A stretch of 64,000 nucleotides of DNA. It comes from Monocercomonoides exilis (lineage: Eukaryota; Preaxostyla; Oxymonadida; Polymastigidae). The DNA is taken from NCBI GenBank assembly GCA_001643675.2, contig LSRY02000005.1:560501-624500 (forward strand). The letters are read 5' to 3'. Position numbers and translations under genes: made by a program. Of this stretch, positions 42,201 to 50,569 are shown piece after piece; position 1 is the first letter of the stretch, and every line of letters starts with the position of its first letter. The notes beneath the pieces were generated by a model that did no database searches, was not told the DNA's origin, and saw only the letters and a program-made list of their open reading frames with translations.

Positions 42201-43223
42201 GAGAAGATTGATGAGAAGGAAATTGAGGAAGAGGAGACACGAAAAAGAACACCATCACCATCCATCTCATCCACTTCAACGACTGATTCAGATTCCATTT
42301 TTATCCGACCAGAGAGCATGTGTCCAACCACCTCGTCGATGTCGAATCTGGTGGATGCGATGGCCTGCTCATCGCCTCATGAGAAGCTGATTGTGGATCT
42401 GAGGGATTCGCTGTTCATGCTGCTGCATGGGCGGAACAAGACGAAGGAGATGGCGATCGGGACGGTGGAGGAGAGGATGGCGACAGGGGCGCAGATCCTG
42501 TTCTGGGTGGCTAATCTTGCTCTCCACTCGTTTGGGGAGATGGAAGTTCCGCTGGAGTCGCTGGACAGGCTGAGTCCGCACATTGTGCTGTTCTCGGAGC
42601 ACATGGTGATCTGTGTTGTGATGCACTCGGGGAGTTCATCGTCAGAGGATTCGGACACATCGTCTGTGTCATCGCTGAGCGTTGTCTCGTCGTCGTCGAA
42701 TGTGTCGGTGATGAGCGAGAGGTTCACGGACTCGCCGCCGCCGTCGTCGGCGTTTGAGGATGAAGAAGGGGAAAAGGAGTATTTGCGGTGGAGGGCGCCG
42801 GAGCTGCTGGAGGGGAGGAAGACGCATGCGACAAAGAAGTCTGTTGTGTTTTCGATGGGGATGATGCTGTGGGAGTGTGTGGCGCTGGCAATCCCGTTTG
42901 GGGAGTATGATGCAGAAACGGCGGGAGAGAAGGTGAGGCATGGAGAGCGGCCGGGGGTGTGGCGGGAGGAGTGGGCGGCGGGGGAAGTTGTGGAGAGCAT
43001 GGTGCGGCAGAAGGCAGGGGAGCGGGCGACGCTGGTGGATGTGAAGCGGGAGCTGTTCAAGCACTTTCCGTCGGGGACGGTGTTTGTGACGATGTCGGAT
43101 GCAATCGACTGCTATGGGTCGGGGTGGTGTGGGAGTGGAGATGGCAGGGACGAGTCTGGAAGCAGAAGCGGAAATCGAAGCGAAAGAGGAAATGAGAATG
43201 TGAAAGAGAAGAAAGTTGGGTGA
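33291..43223 (+). CDS. Giant surface protein, main part: beta-helix-like repeats, transmembrane helix, truncated pseudokinase tail
   Basis: Continuation of the 31209 gene in the same frame (together ~4000 codons); there is no good ATG or signal peptide directly after the TGA. The ectodomain has seven further CG-x-PC modules (GCGTANYPCGS, HCGYASFACLS, GCGFSDYPCGT, KCGADDYPCIE, GCGSAEFGCLS, RCGSAEDPCRS, QCGTLKLPCLT) with GxGGGxxx...FxxN.A..G strips. A membrane-proximal domain with YPSARRNIVCGG, KGGDG and SLWMLNEGC follows, then a transmembrane helix at nt ~41827-41915 and RWKKQKRR. The ~435-residue tail matches that of the gene at 1-6517: Ser/acidic linker, then a TKL kinase C-lobe (SLFMLLHG, RWRAPELL, GERPG) without an N-lobe or DFG. 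TGA stop 43221-43223. Base composition is visibly more G+C-rich than the first ~1.5 kb of the gene. Confidence 0.82.
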   Translation, partial: FNFENASFGGITRGEGSGSVFDVTLVSGDELDLDEVSFSGCVCSKGDGGSVSCVLEGGGRLMLGTTKRIEMEGCGVPQDSIRKGKGGGVHLKVAGRSSSFAICDVGFGRCAAWKGNNIFVDAISLSVSITRSTFGFVETGMSDDDLMGFEEQCRADPVPLLAYLQVFSGAAVVGGAKRRDFSGCGTANYPCGSIGYAAGLRFGSRKRIITLNGDFEWTESVVFDAFEWEVKSPTRGQETKVSSGGTSTAEGMVTVEIGSLIANLSFSAAAELGRHSWFILCQCGELSMADCSLKCSSSGNVAFGFGFIKINGGSLLLSRFSTASQIEFGSGSLISLSGAGMLNCDGCTMSRIKRASGNGGCISIEKNNLLGNSGCREITIDGCTFSDCCVGGNGGEGGEGGGVSAWLGENDILVVNGSSCFEECLAPSEEGSGGKGGGMCIRCGDGSSSFEIRNGVEFSKVKGNKAEFGKDVFVGCESGVLLSQMINSSSLGFFDSRKLPTDALGLSGSENGGDSVVIPLHVYLCRLQSEIITDSGNGVDHTHCGYASFACLSIDYCVGSRISDTLHNIKVVSRSVIQQEISISSTSANIYSEALVPVSVRDTGGTTQEGLVMCLSPVFLSNLSLSVPRAFGAARKAFLFCSSSLSIANCCVECSSENAGDPVSFSVIFVKRGDLVVSELTMEVGATFTCSPIWIWDYNAVRMENSSVCGMKRMNGDGGCLFINEANGDGKSITIQKCNFSGMCDEGNGIRGGGVMGDVGSGNALSVKSTSFENCMVPSDGSENGGKGLGGGMYLCLKESIGSLAFDNISFRSCNAWKGKELFVDGEDLRQIVGDWLQCFKTETILEEDMMGFERSTTNREFHIPLMLYFRAFEEPCFVGGAEEKSLDYTGCGFSDYPCGTLPYGGFVRFGDSKADLRLTDRFCFADAIVLSSQEMDIDAGANGTEINVVSDGAGEGEGLIETSNAISFSGIAFNVSTTFAAAERKSLFLCSGSALSLVDCSVSAQSKKIGFGYVIVRGGSLHVLRGVLNEIELVGAPVVELSGSGSRCTLEDVEWNNLKTGSAEGLVVAKSSSHVEMKNSKVSGPTKFENHGVLFVEESSSAAVEKSNFSLLTRNEGNGVVIVGRVGGGKTLSVDCCSFTTISCMASGSQGGSVIASVSANGELLFNNNTVEESKVRKVDGLGGGLHMEFLSSEVGYSMRNNIFRSNDAMLGYDVYLVCPAPRMTIDRNKWAGSATEGQEEETMWVIDPSFPDGTDTLLKYLFPRADEIIYVNTLNGQTDKCGADDYPCIELWYASRMMTEEKRILRVLSSCELSGAIEKENEPITIEGKGENGSRVIVGKEGHLKMGVGTTLTTLTISKIGFELPGASDFAELVEVGVGKTYFVECTFGSADPEAPAETSMRIITGRGGRISLDGVTIKNMEYKTDCGIFLSGEVWCTFDGVEVSNIRSSGKGMVVGEGGTEVLVNELRSTNCTFGNGGFVVLKKVKMLKWKNGTSMTDCRNEGGNGGCGFISVEGESDVEMNGTSIRSCSVNEEGGRGGGLYLEISENFLVRMKLTEMVFAENCAFEGKDMFVLSTDVNATVVRERFAFQLQNERNESVVDLKGTDDVLLKGSVADLLLFLIQRKENTILVSRGGMDILGCGSAEFGCLSFWRGYENIDLEAPNRVMQIDTGANIKNHFDLSSFKVVSRKADERCVVLFEDALEGGEEKSVIRNTKELKLELVQLLLPSSFTNNENVLLRSSSADSCLSLNGCTFKCSSASDLEFCLICSEGGDVQLEICDFSSLSFSSTPVRLTSSCEIIGCNFSSISAKQSQKGGAVCVELLNEATFSMRQTETVGCGCSEEHGRGGFVFVECQGAMADNPFVFGEDVSFAGHKAQRGKNTFIWAGDLNKTVTLSTFCFDFRKSGEDELLFCGRDLIWEDTTLLRFLEAFTSATIFVSSGGYDIMRCGSAEDPCRSVWKGMRQIEGGAGQKWMKIADETAVQDIFVLSNFVIEHEETEEESRGKLIFASRTADRSDAGIRSEGDVQLKRISVVVSEGFWNEQQYSLVGKSGLIWMSGCSFVAETRGDVAAKVGLLAMESGVVNVRKLVVENVMSEVGVFTMGNGCECVMQEVVCSGCTFSGEGFVKIASGRNRKEGKNGVGCSVAMNESTFQLISRSSNGPAIISSAGCVAELSIRGCTFDSCKAVGSEKGGGVFEEVESEGALSMIKSSVIQCGCDNGRGKGGGIYIYSSFGGALRFVFEKMTFKGNSAKVGNDVFVECVDIERQINETQFCFDLRETAYTRLNAIYGMDRTSHQSDTNLMDFITIHQADTIILSSAPSKNGRNERQCGTLKLPCLTMGYGLSHLTNDVDSRLLVDGESFVEKEMDLEDVSVASRRDDASKVSIFRDIPQTRGSVITARGSVSVTNIEFFFGSDFSTAHRVLVAAEAGSLSLLSCSFAQSQEESSTQAIGLGLISAEGGEVEISKMNISRIWLCGESAIEIVDSEESEESEGRVVLSEMKVEDIVLDEGAFILIDGARSLSEQAKSGRERSVELKAVSFNNVSSAQEEGGVIGCSTFNEGIYFDNCSFGNTSSKSEGGSVMTFCRCSNVSIYWNVLRGEPGYSERGGNKEEAEICGWATSAVSFVNSTATLKDTTIENFSKGGARVTGGQLFIEKGEFMGNDPRIEGYPSARRNIVCGGKGSVDVGSLKGGDGQEMNGSLWMLNEGCKLSGIVEERKASLFVSTLESVAVEEEGAELKVAFKGQLLLPCNLSFRVVTAIRSEALVVRYEFESEGFVSEDETWGKIPSNSIREVEEEAEVTVSILFGDKEAPSSTEAIILKNKSKIQAAGDDIIVESGKEKMSSWALIVIVFLVMILLIVLIIAVAFIVRWKKQKRRTKELEVIVEDTVRKDPKLIEMVTMEMSPEAQWRRAEREAEKKNEERIKKRVYEKSLGHSESSEHLLSECGSTEYILGRDSDKIPQWMLEKIDEKEIEEEETRKRTPSPSISSTSTTDSDSIFIRPESMCPTTSSMSNLVDAMACSSPHEKLIVDLRDSLFMLLHGRNKTKEMAIGTVEERMATGAQILFWVANLALHSFGEMEVPLESLDRLSPHIVLFSEHMVICVVMHSGSSSSEDSDTSSVSSLSVVSSSSNVSVMSERFTDSPPPSSAFEDEEGEKEYLRWRAPELLEGRKTHATKKSVVFSMGMMLWECVALAIPFGEYDAETAGEKVRHGERPGVWREEWAAGEVVESMVRQKAGERATLVDVKRELFKHFPSGTVFVTMSDAIDCYGSGWCGSGDGRDESGSRSGNRSERGNENVKEKKVG

Positions 43224-43345
43224 AAGCTAATAAAATTTAATGAAATGAAAAAATGAAATGGATTTGAAAGCGATCTTTTCTCTTCTTGATTTTGGATGCA
43301 CTCCTTTTTGGAGAGCCACTTTTTGTTTGTTCTGTTGTTTGTGTT
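43224..43345 (+). promoter_or_regulatory. Conserved 3' flank, copy 2
   Basis: Matches 6518-6645 apart from a few changes and a short indel just after AATAAA (43229-43234). The match ends about 43345. See the entry for copy 1. Confidence 0.55.
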
Positions 43346-43939
43346 GTTTGAGTGTGCATATATGTAATTGCTGTATTGGGTTTCAATTTTTCGTTGAATG
43401 TTTATATTTCCCATCTTTTCATTCTTATTTGTTTTGATGTGATTATTTGGTTGAAGGTGTTTAATGAGCTTTGCATTAAATATGTGAAATTGTGTTTATT
43501 ATTCGTCAAAAAAAAACATGAAAATCAAGCATTTCACTCCTTGAAAAGCAATGATTTTTGAAAGGTTTTTCGCATCACAATTCACAGAAATAAGGTTTCT
43601 CCATTCTGAAAATAATTATTCTCAAAAGTATTGATCTTTTATTCTGGCATATGATAATATTTCACAGATATTGCATTATTCACAAAATCTAAAAATGAAG
43701 ACTTTTGTTCAATAGAAATTGTTAATAATACAAAATTTCTGAAAACTTTTTTAAATTATGCTTGAAATACAATTGTGAGATTAACAACAATGATATTGTT
43801 AGAATTGGGAGTGTGCACAAAAAAGGAAATATGATAAATGCAAAAGAATGATATTATCACATCAAGTTTTTTCAAATGGTTTATTAACAAATTTACCCAA
43901 TTCACTGACATTTTTTGCCAATATGGCATAATGATACTA
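43346..43939. other. Intergenic, AT-rich
   Basis: Nothing recognisable between the surface-gene 3' flank and the second MITE; only short A/T runs. Confidence 0.5.
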
Positions 43940-44335
43940 CAGATATCGCATAAAATACCGGACATCGCACAAAATACCGGACAAGATCGATTTCTCAATA
44001 ACCGCAAGAGGAATAATTCTGACAATTTTCCTCAAAATATATCTCATTGATACAAACTCACATGACATACAAGACTTACAGGACAGCTTCGCTTGAGCTC
44101 AGAGAAAATAATTATTAAAATCTCGGAGAAATAGGATTTTGAGTTCCTCCGAGATAACAAAAATAATTTTTTCTGAGCTCAAGCGAAGCTGTCCTGAAAG
44201 TCTCGTTTATCAACTGAGTTTGAATCAATGAGATGTATTTTGAGGAAAATTGTCTGAATTTTTCTTTGTGCAGTTATTGAGATATCGATCTTGTCCGGTT
44301 TTTTGTGCGATGTCCGGTATTTTATGCGATATCTG
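43940..44335. mobile_element. Foldback MITE, copy 2 (396 bp, TA target duplication)
   Basis: Same family and exactly the same length as 26658-27053. It begins CAGATATCGCA, ends TGCGATATCTG and is flanked by TA at 43938-43939 and 44336-44337. Its arms have more mismatches with each other than those of copy 1, so it looks older. Its centre is again palindromic (CTCGGAGAAA...TTCCTCCGAG). Confidence 0.88.
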
Positions 44336-45319
44336 TATATGGTATTCACTGAAATAGAATAAAATTTATATGGCATGATTTCATTTATTATATAATTGTT
44401 TTTTATGTAAATGATTTTGTGCGGAAATGTTTTCTCATGAAATCGAAATAATTAGAAAAATCTTGATTTTCAAATTATTAATGGGATAAGATCAAAAAAT
44501 GATAATTGTTTTAAAAAATCATAAAACCGAGATCCGGTTGTGCAAAAGATAAAAAAACGTTTTTAATGATTGAGATGTTTGTTTAGGAGATGGAGATGGT
44601 GAAAATTGCTTCGGAATACATCCTTTTGATGAAATTAGAATTATGAAAAAAAAGAAATGATTTATTTTTTATTTTTTGTCAAACACACATTTCCGCAAAC
44701 TTTTATCATACGGCACATGCTTAAAACAACATATGTAATCAGAATATAGTGTTATTTGTGAAATTTGCAAAATGCTATATTGTACTATTATGCCGCCAAT
44801 ATTTCATTCATTTTTCATTGGGAATGCTCATTGGAGCATATCCACAAAATCACTTATTTCAATGAAAATTCGATATTTTGATATTAGATACAATGAGAAT
44901 AGAAAGGTTTTATTCGAATAATAATAACTTATTCCAATAAACAAAGTTTATTCGGAATAAATTATTTTTATTGGAATAAAAAAAATTAATTGGAATAAAC
45001 TCTGGCTTTTCGGAATAACTTTTTTCGAAAAAAATTTATTGTGGTTTTCAAAAAAATTCACTTGAATCACATTCTTAAAAAGCATTTATATGTTAATTAA
45101 TTCCACTTATATTTTGGAAAAAACTATTTAATTGGCAAGATTTTGTTTAAATGCATTACGATTAGAAATTTTATGAAATGTTATTAAAATTGAATGATGA
45201 CATAAAATATTCTTCAATTTGCAACTAATAAAAGCAATCAAAAAGAGACTTACAGTTAGTAATAAATTATAATTTATCATTTCGCTATGTTTGTTAATTC
45301 TTTTTTTTTTTTTGTAATT
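44336..45319. other. Intergenic, AT-rich, with GAATAAA-type repeats
   Basis: No gene seen. From about 44915 to 45020 there is a cluster of related short units (ATTGGAATAAA, ATTCGGAATAAA, TTATTCCAATAA); a similar cluster lies at about 47158-47265. Confidence 0.5.
44915..45020. repeat. GAATAAA-type dispersed repeat, copy 1
   Basis: Imperfect, partly palindromic 11-13-nt units around (G)GAATAAA / TTATTCC. Part of it (ATTAATTGGAATAAACT then TGG) recurs at 47166 onward. Origin unknown; perhaps a relic of a small element. Confidence 0.45.
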
Positions 45320-46740
45320 TTTCCATCTTTATTTCACATTTATGATAAAACATGATAAAAAAACCAAAAACAATATCCAATTGCAAAAGGAAAAATATTT
45401 AAATGAAATTGTTCCAGATACCTGATTATACATGTTATTCGCCCCTCCACTTGAAACTGTATTAATTAAAAATGATGATGTTCCAGTTGTTTTTGAGTCA
45501 TTCAACTCACACCAAGTGAATGAATTCACCCCATCGTCGATTATCTGCTTTCTCATAGACTCGAAGGGTTCCTTAAATTGCCTGGATATTCAATATTTTG
45601 AGAGAAATGGCATCAAAAAACAGGTGTTCGAGGTGGCCAATAATAACAAAGATGACAATAAAGAAGAAGAAGAAGAAGAGTGAGAGGGAGAGAAGCAGGA
45701 CGATCTGTATGAAAATAGAGGAATCTGTTATGTCTGAAAAGAGAAAGGTCTTCAATCTCTGGCTGATGAGAGAGAAGTGTCTGTCTTATCCAATTCAGCC
45801 AATAAGCTACCCATGCAACCAGAGCGAGGCTGTGTAGATGGCTGTAGAGGATGGCATGCTGCACGAGGGTGTGAGAACGCTGCTTGAATTGGCGCAAGAT
45901 GGCTGTGCTCGTCTGCGATGTGTTTTCAGCTCATTAAAGAGTGAAACCATTAACACACTTGGCGATGAGCTTCTTGTCGCGTTGTGATCAATCCCCACAT
46001 GCCCCACCTCCAGTTGACCAGAAGATATGCTGAACAGAGTAGTTGCAGGCGAAGAAAGAGAATTCGTCCCAAACACACTCACTGTCTTCCCTCTCCCTGT
46101 TATTATTATCTTCTTTTCCCCAACACTGATCGTCGCCCCTTCGCTCACATGCTTCCCACCCAGCAAAGTGATTGTCGAGCTCAGCTGCGCCATGCTCGAC
46201 TCCACTGCATGCCCCACTGTCTTGCAAGGTGCTGACTCACTCATCCCACACAGATTGCTCGTGTCATCCCCACCCACCCCAACATACCGATACTTCATCC
46301 CTTCCTTCAGCCAATCCTTCTTTTCTGTGTGCTGTGAAAAAGAATAATACACCCTTTGTTATATTGGCAGCACACCATATTGTTGCCGGTATTCATTGCA
46401 TACGATTCATTGAACGAGTTGCATGACGAAAAAAGATAATTTCCATCATAGAAGAACACGACATGGCAATAAAGAGTAAAAGCAATGCTTATGCAATCGT
46501 TGAAGAAGAAGAATTAGCTTCAATTGTTGTCACTTGGAATAGTTGATTGATACATATTAAACTGCAAGCTTCCCCCGGATAATGTTGCGTTGTACGAAAA
46601 AACTGAATATTCCTTATTTAGAATGAAGCTGGTACACTTTGGCATTATAGTTCTCCACAATTTAAATTTGATGCAAGCGTGAAGCGTCCATGCACTCGCA
46701 CATTCATGCTCCTTCAAAAGTCCCATTTTGCAATTGAAAT
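45320..46740 (-). pseudogene. Decayed surface-protein gene fragment
   Basis: On the minus strand, 46352-45885 reads as the N-terminal module of the surface family: KKDWLKEG, LCGMSESAPCKTVGHAVES, TITLLGGKHVS, IIITGRGKTVSVFG, LFSISSGQLEVGHVGID. This aligns with EWLPRL...WCGIDATATPCNTLKYAVEA...LIGEGTTRT in the gene at 55651-64000. The homologous frame is lost after SLFNEL (~45930). Upstream, pieces continue in other frames (GNYLFSSCNSFNES around 46410; SYNATLSGGSLQFNMYQ around 46570), and a possible piece lies at 45329-45556. No signal peptide, transmembrane helix or tail is found. Several frameshifts make this a relic; the outer limits are approximate. Confidence 0.6.
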
Positions 46741-47157
46741 GATTTTAAATCAGAAGTCAATCAATAATAACAATTTTATCGTATACTGCTTAAAGTCTAA
46801 TTCAGAATAATATTTTGCGAGTCTGTTCCTTTAACAGCAAACAAATAGTTCTATCTTTTCTCACATTATCATCATTTCTTCTTTCTCTGTAGAATACTCT
46901 CCAAATATTGCTTATCACCAGTTCTATCTATATTTTGATAAATATCATTTTTAAGATTTTGCAGAATTAATTGCCATTCCATTCGATCTCCAATCCTTTG
47001 GCACGAATTTTCAGATAATCATTTTTTGATTTATGACCATAACTGTTAAACATAAATTGTCGGAATTGAACTCTCACGAATAAATATTGTTTATTTGACA
47101 AAATATATTTTTATTATTCAGTTCATTCGAATTGACAAAAAGGATCATAAAAATTTT

Positions 47158-47265
47158 TGTTGAGGGATTAATTGGAATAAACTTGGTCTTTCTGGAATAA
47201 ATTTTTTTAATTCGAATAAACTGGTGTTAACTTGAATAAACTTTGGTTATTCGAATTATTATTTT
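47158..47265. repeat. GAATAAA-type dispersed repeat, copy 2
   Basis: Units such as TGGAATAAAC, CTGGAATAAA, TTCGAATAAACT and TTGAATAAACT; begins with the same ATTAATTGGAATAAACT seen in copy 1. Confidence 0.45.
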
Positions 47266-48206
47266 TATTACAAAAAAATTTTATTATTCCAATACCATCT
47301 ATTAATTTCCAAATAATCGAATTTAAAAAAATCCGTTTTAATAAGGCTTGATAACGTGAATAGTCTATTTGAATAGTTTTTTCTGTCAAATAACGAGCGA
47401 TAATAAAGCATTTCAAAAAACAAGAAAAAATTTCACACCGAATTAATTGGAATTTTTATTTTAAGGGTTCCGACATTTTCGAACCTAAAATAAAAAGATC
47501 CAAAAATGCAGAGAAAAAAATAAAGATAAAAAAACTTATCAAAAAAATTCTAGAATTTTCGTAAAATTTTGTTTTTTGAACTTTCAAATTTGATTGAATC
47601 TTTTTCGATATTGAGAACTTTTGGAGTCTACAACAAAAATAGAAGCAAATTAAAAGAAAATCATCCTTTTGCAATTCACAAATAAGTATTATTATAATCA
47701 CATTTCACATTAAAAATACAAACTCTAAATAATGAACTCAATATCGAGCATACAAAAATGAAGATTTGAAAATCATACAACTTTCGAATAAGTGAGTAAA
47801 AATTAAAATTTGATGTGAAACATCAAACCATCAAGCATTCTGATTGTATTTTCGCATAATAAACATAAAAATCGGTTAAACAAAAACGCAATTATCAAAT
47901 TCTATTATGCAGTGAACAGATAAAAACAAATGCAACTAAACAAATTTAATTTACTAACGTGTACAAATTGACTATCGAAAAATATATAAACTGAAGCAAA
48001 GCTTCTTGAAGAACAAAAACGGTTTAATTTCACAGAAAGGCTAACAAAAAATTTTTAAAATTCTATTAAAAAAATGAAGAAAAACACGGACACAAAAGAG
48101 AAATAAAAGAAAAGAAACTAAAAAATTTGAAACAATTCAAATGAATAAGAGAGGAAAATTAAATATGATACTCAAAAATTTCAAAAGCGCAAAAAATATT
48201 TCGTGC

Positions 48207-48214
<8 letters not shown>

Positions 48215-48254
<40 letters not shown>
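48215..48254. repeat. (GA)20 microsatellite
   Basis: 40 nt of uninterrupted GA dinucleotide after a short A run. Confidence 0.95.
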
Positions 48255-48257
<3 letters not shown>

Positions 48258-48896
48258 GAATTGAAATATGAAAAGTCAGCTCAAAAGAATGAAGATATTT
48301 GCCAGTTTATTGAACAAGAAAATGAAAAAAATGGAAAAAATTCTCTAATGTCGAAATTCTGTAAGAATGAAACAAACAGAAAAGCATGCAAAAAAAATGT
48401 TACCAAAACGAAATGTTCAACAAACAAAAAGTACAAAAAAAGAATTGCCTCTCAACTCTCAATGGAGAAAACAAAGTTCTTTTATGCATTTTTTTTAAAA
48501 ATGAATACAACAATATAAAACATTGAGCTAAATCTTTCTATCAGCCATACGAACATCATAAAGCAAAGATGGCAAGTGAATGAGTTGGCTCTAAAATAAC
48601 TAACTGTTTCAAATATCTAGCATATCTTCTAAGCTCAGGAAGCATTTCGATGACATTTTTGAAAAATCATGGAAACATTTATGAAAAGCTTTCATCTTTT
48701 CAAAATGGAATTCAATCTTTCATCAATTCACATTTTCCATACAAATTGAATAAGCAGTTAAATTTTAGTTTTTTAGTAACACATAATCAACGTAGCAACA
48801 TATTTTGCACAAAATTTCGTTCATATAAAGATTCTTCACACATAATGGCACAATCCTCAGAAATACTACACATACCCCACTCTTTCATTTGTTCGT

Positions 48897-50538
48897 TCAT
48901 CCATTCATCCAATCCTGAATGCTCTCCATAATCTGCTCTGTGCAAAATATATGCGGCTCGCTATTCCTCAGCCAGACACCTACCCCGATCGCCCTGTGCT
49001 GCAGTGCAACCGCTGAGTCAAAGAGGCCTTCTTCTTCACAATACGCAAAGATCCGCCTCCCCAACACAAACCAGCTGTCTCTCTTCGAAGGGAAGACTGA
49101 AATATGAGCACTGCCTCCAAATCCCTCTTCATTCTCTCCGTCTTCATCATCCTCATCCTCATCTTCGTCCTCCAATTCCCCCTCTGACTCACCAGCCTCT
49201 CGTTTTCGCCTATCTCCTTCGAATGCGTCGAATTTACCATCAGTCTTAATCAAGCACTCGTAGTTCTCTGCTTTAAACGACACTTCATCTGCAGCTGTTG
49301 AGTCCCGAATGGCAATAGACGAAGGGCCACTCAAAACAGAATCCTCTAAATGGATCTCAGGCGTCGTTGCTGCTGCTTCACAGCAAGACTCACTCTTGTC
49401 GGCAGACTGCCTGCCATTCTGCTCGCTCACCAATGGCGTGTCTTCTTGTTCTCTTCTGCTTGACTTCTCAGAGCTATTAGTTTTCCGATTGTTTGAAGAT
49501 GCTTTATGCTTAATTCGCAAAACAGGGCATTCGTCTTTACATTTACAGGCACATTCAATTTGCTTTCCATTTTTCTCGACTTCTGCTTCTGCCTCTGTTT
49601 CTTCCTCTTCCTCTTCAACTTCATCGTTCACCTGCCTCTTTTCCTCTCTTTTCCTCGCTTTCTCTCTTTTCATCTGCTTTCTGTTGGCTCTTTCTCTCTT
49701 CCTCTTTCGGCTCCTCCTCATCCTCTCCTTCACTTTCGACAGCAGCTGCAGAAGCAGATTGCACCACATCTCCAGACTCCATTCATCAGTTGCCACTGCC
49801 CCTCTTCCAATTCCAATGGAATGCCGCTGGTACTTCCGATGAAAGGGCACTTGAGAAGCAGAAGAAGAAGAGGAGGAGGAAGAAGATGATGATGATGACT
49901 GCAATGCATTTGAATTCACATTTATATTAGACTCATTTTGATTGTATGCCTTTCCATTAGTGGCTGTATTATAAGCATAAGCAAAAGCAGAAGAAGTTGA
50001 TGAAGGAGGCAAAGGCTGGTTGTAAGCAATGTTGAATGGCGATGAAAAGGGTATGACAGACAAAGAAGACGGCGACGGAGGAGAAGAAAGTGGATTGACA
50101 GACAGAAACCGAGGCGACTGAGAGGGAGAAGGGCAGGAAGAAGGAGAAGGTGAGACAAAAGGAGAGTTTGAGGCGAACATGAATGGGCGAGTGGGGATGC
50201 TGAATGGAGGAGAGACGCAGCTGTTGTCGAGCTGAAGGCCAACAAATGAAGGAATAAACTGGTTTGTTGATGCGAGTGAAGGAGAAGTGACTGCAGAAGA
50301 AGAAGAAGAAGAAGAAGAGGGATGAAGAAGAGCTTGCTGTTGGAGAAAGGAGTAAGATGTGGAGGGAGATAAAGAAGGTCTGTTGGATGTTGTGGAGGAG
50401 ACAATTTGATTCTGAGAATTTAATGGAGTGAGAGAAGGATCATACAAAGAAGATATGGCAGAAGGTTGCGTGTCTGAGGGCATAAAGGGGGAGTAAGCAT
50501 TTGAAGCAGAATAAGATGAAGAAGAAGAAGAAGAAGAG

Positions 50539-50569
<31 letters not shown>

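Larger units (their letters stand above)
46741..48896. other. Intergenic, AT-rich
   Basis: About 2.1 kb holding the second GAATAAA-type repeat cluster (about 47158-47265) and a (GA)20 microsatellite (48215-48254). The 125-codon open frame at 48141-48518 is Lys/Glu/Arg low complexity spanning the GA run and is not considered a gene. Confidence 0.55.

Noticed and set aside
48141-48518. 125-codon Lys/Glu/Arg frame
   Set aside because: It spans a (GA)20 microsatellite and A-rich DNA; pure low complexity.
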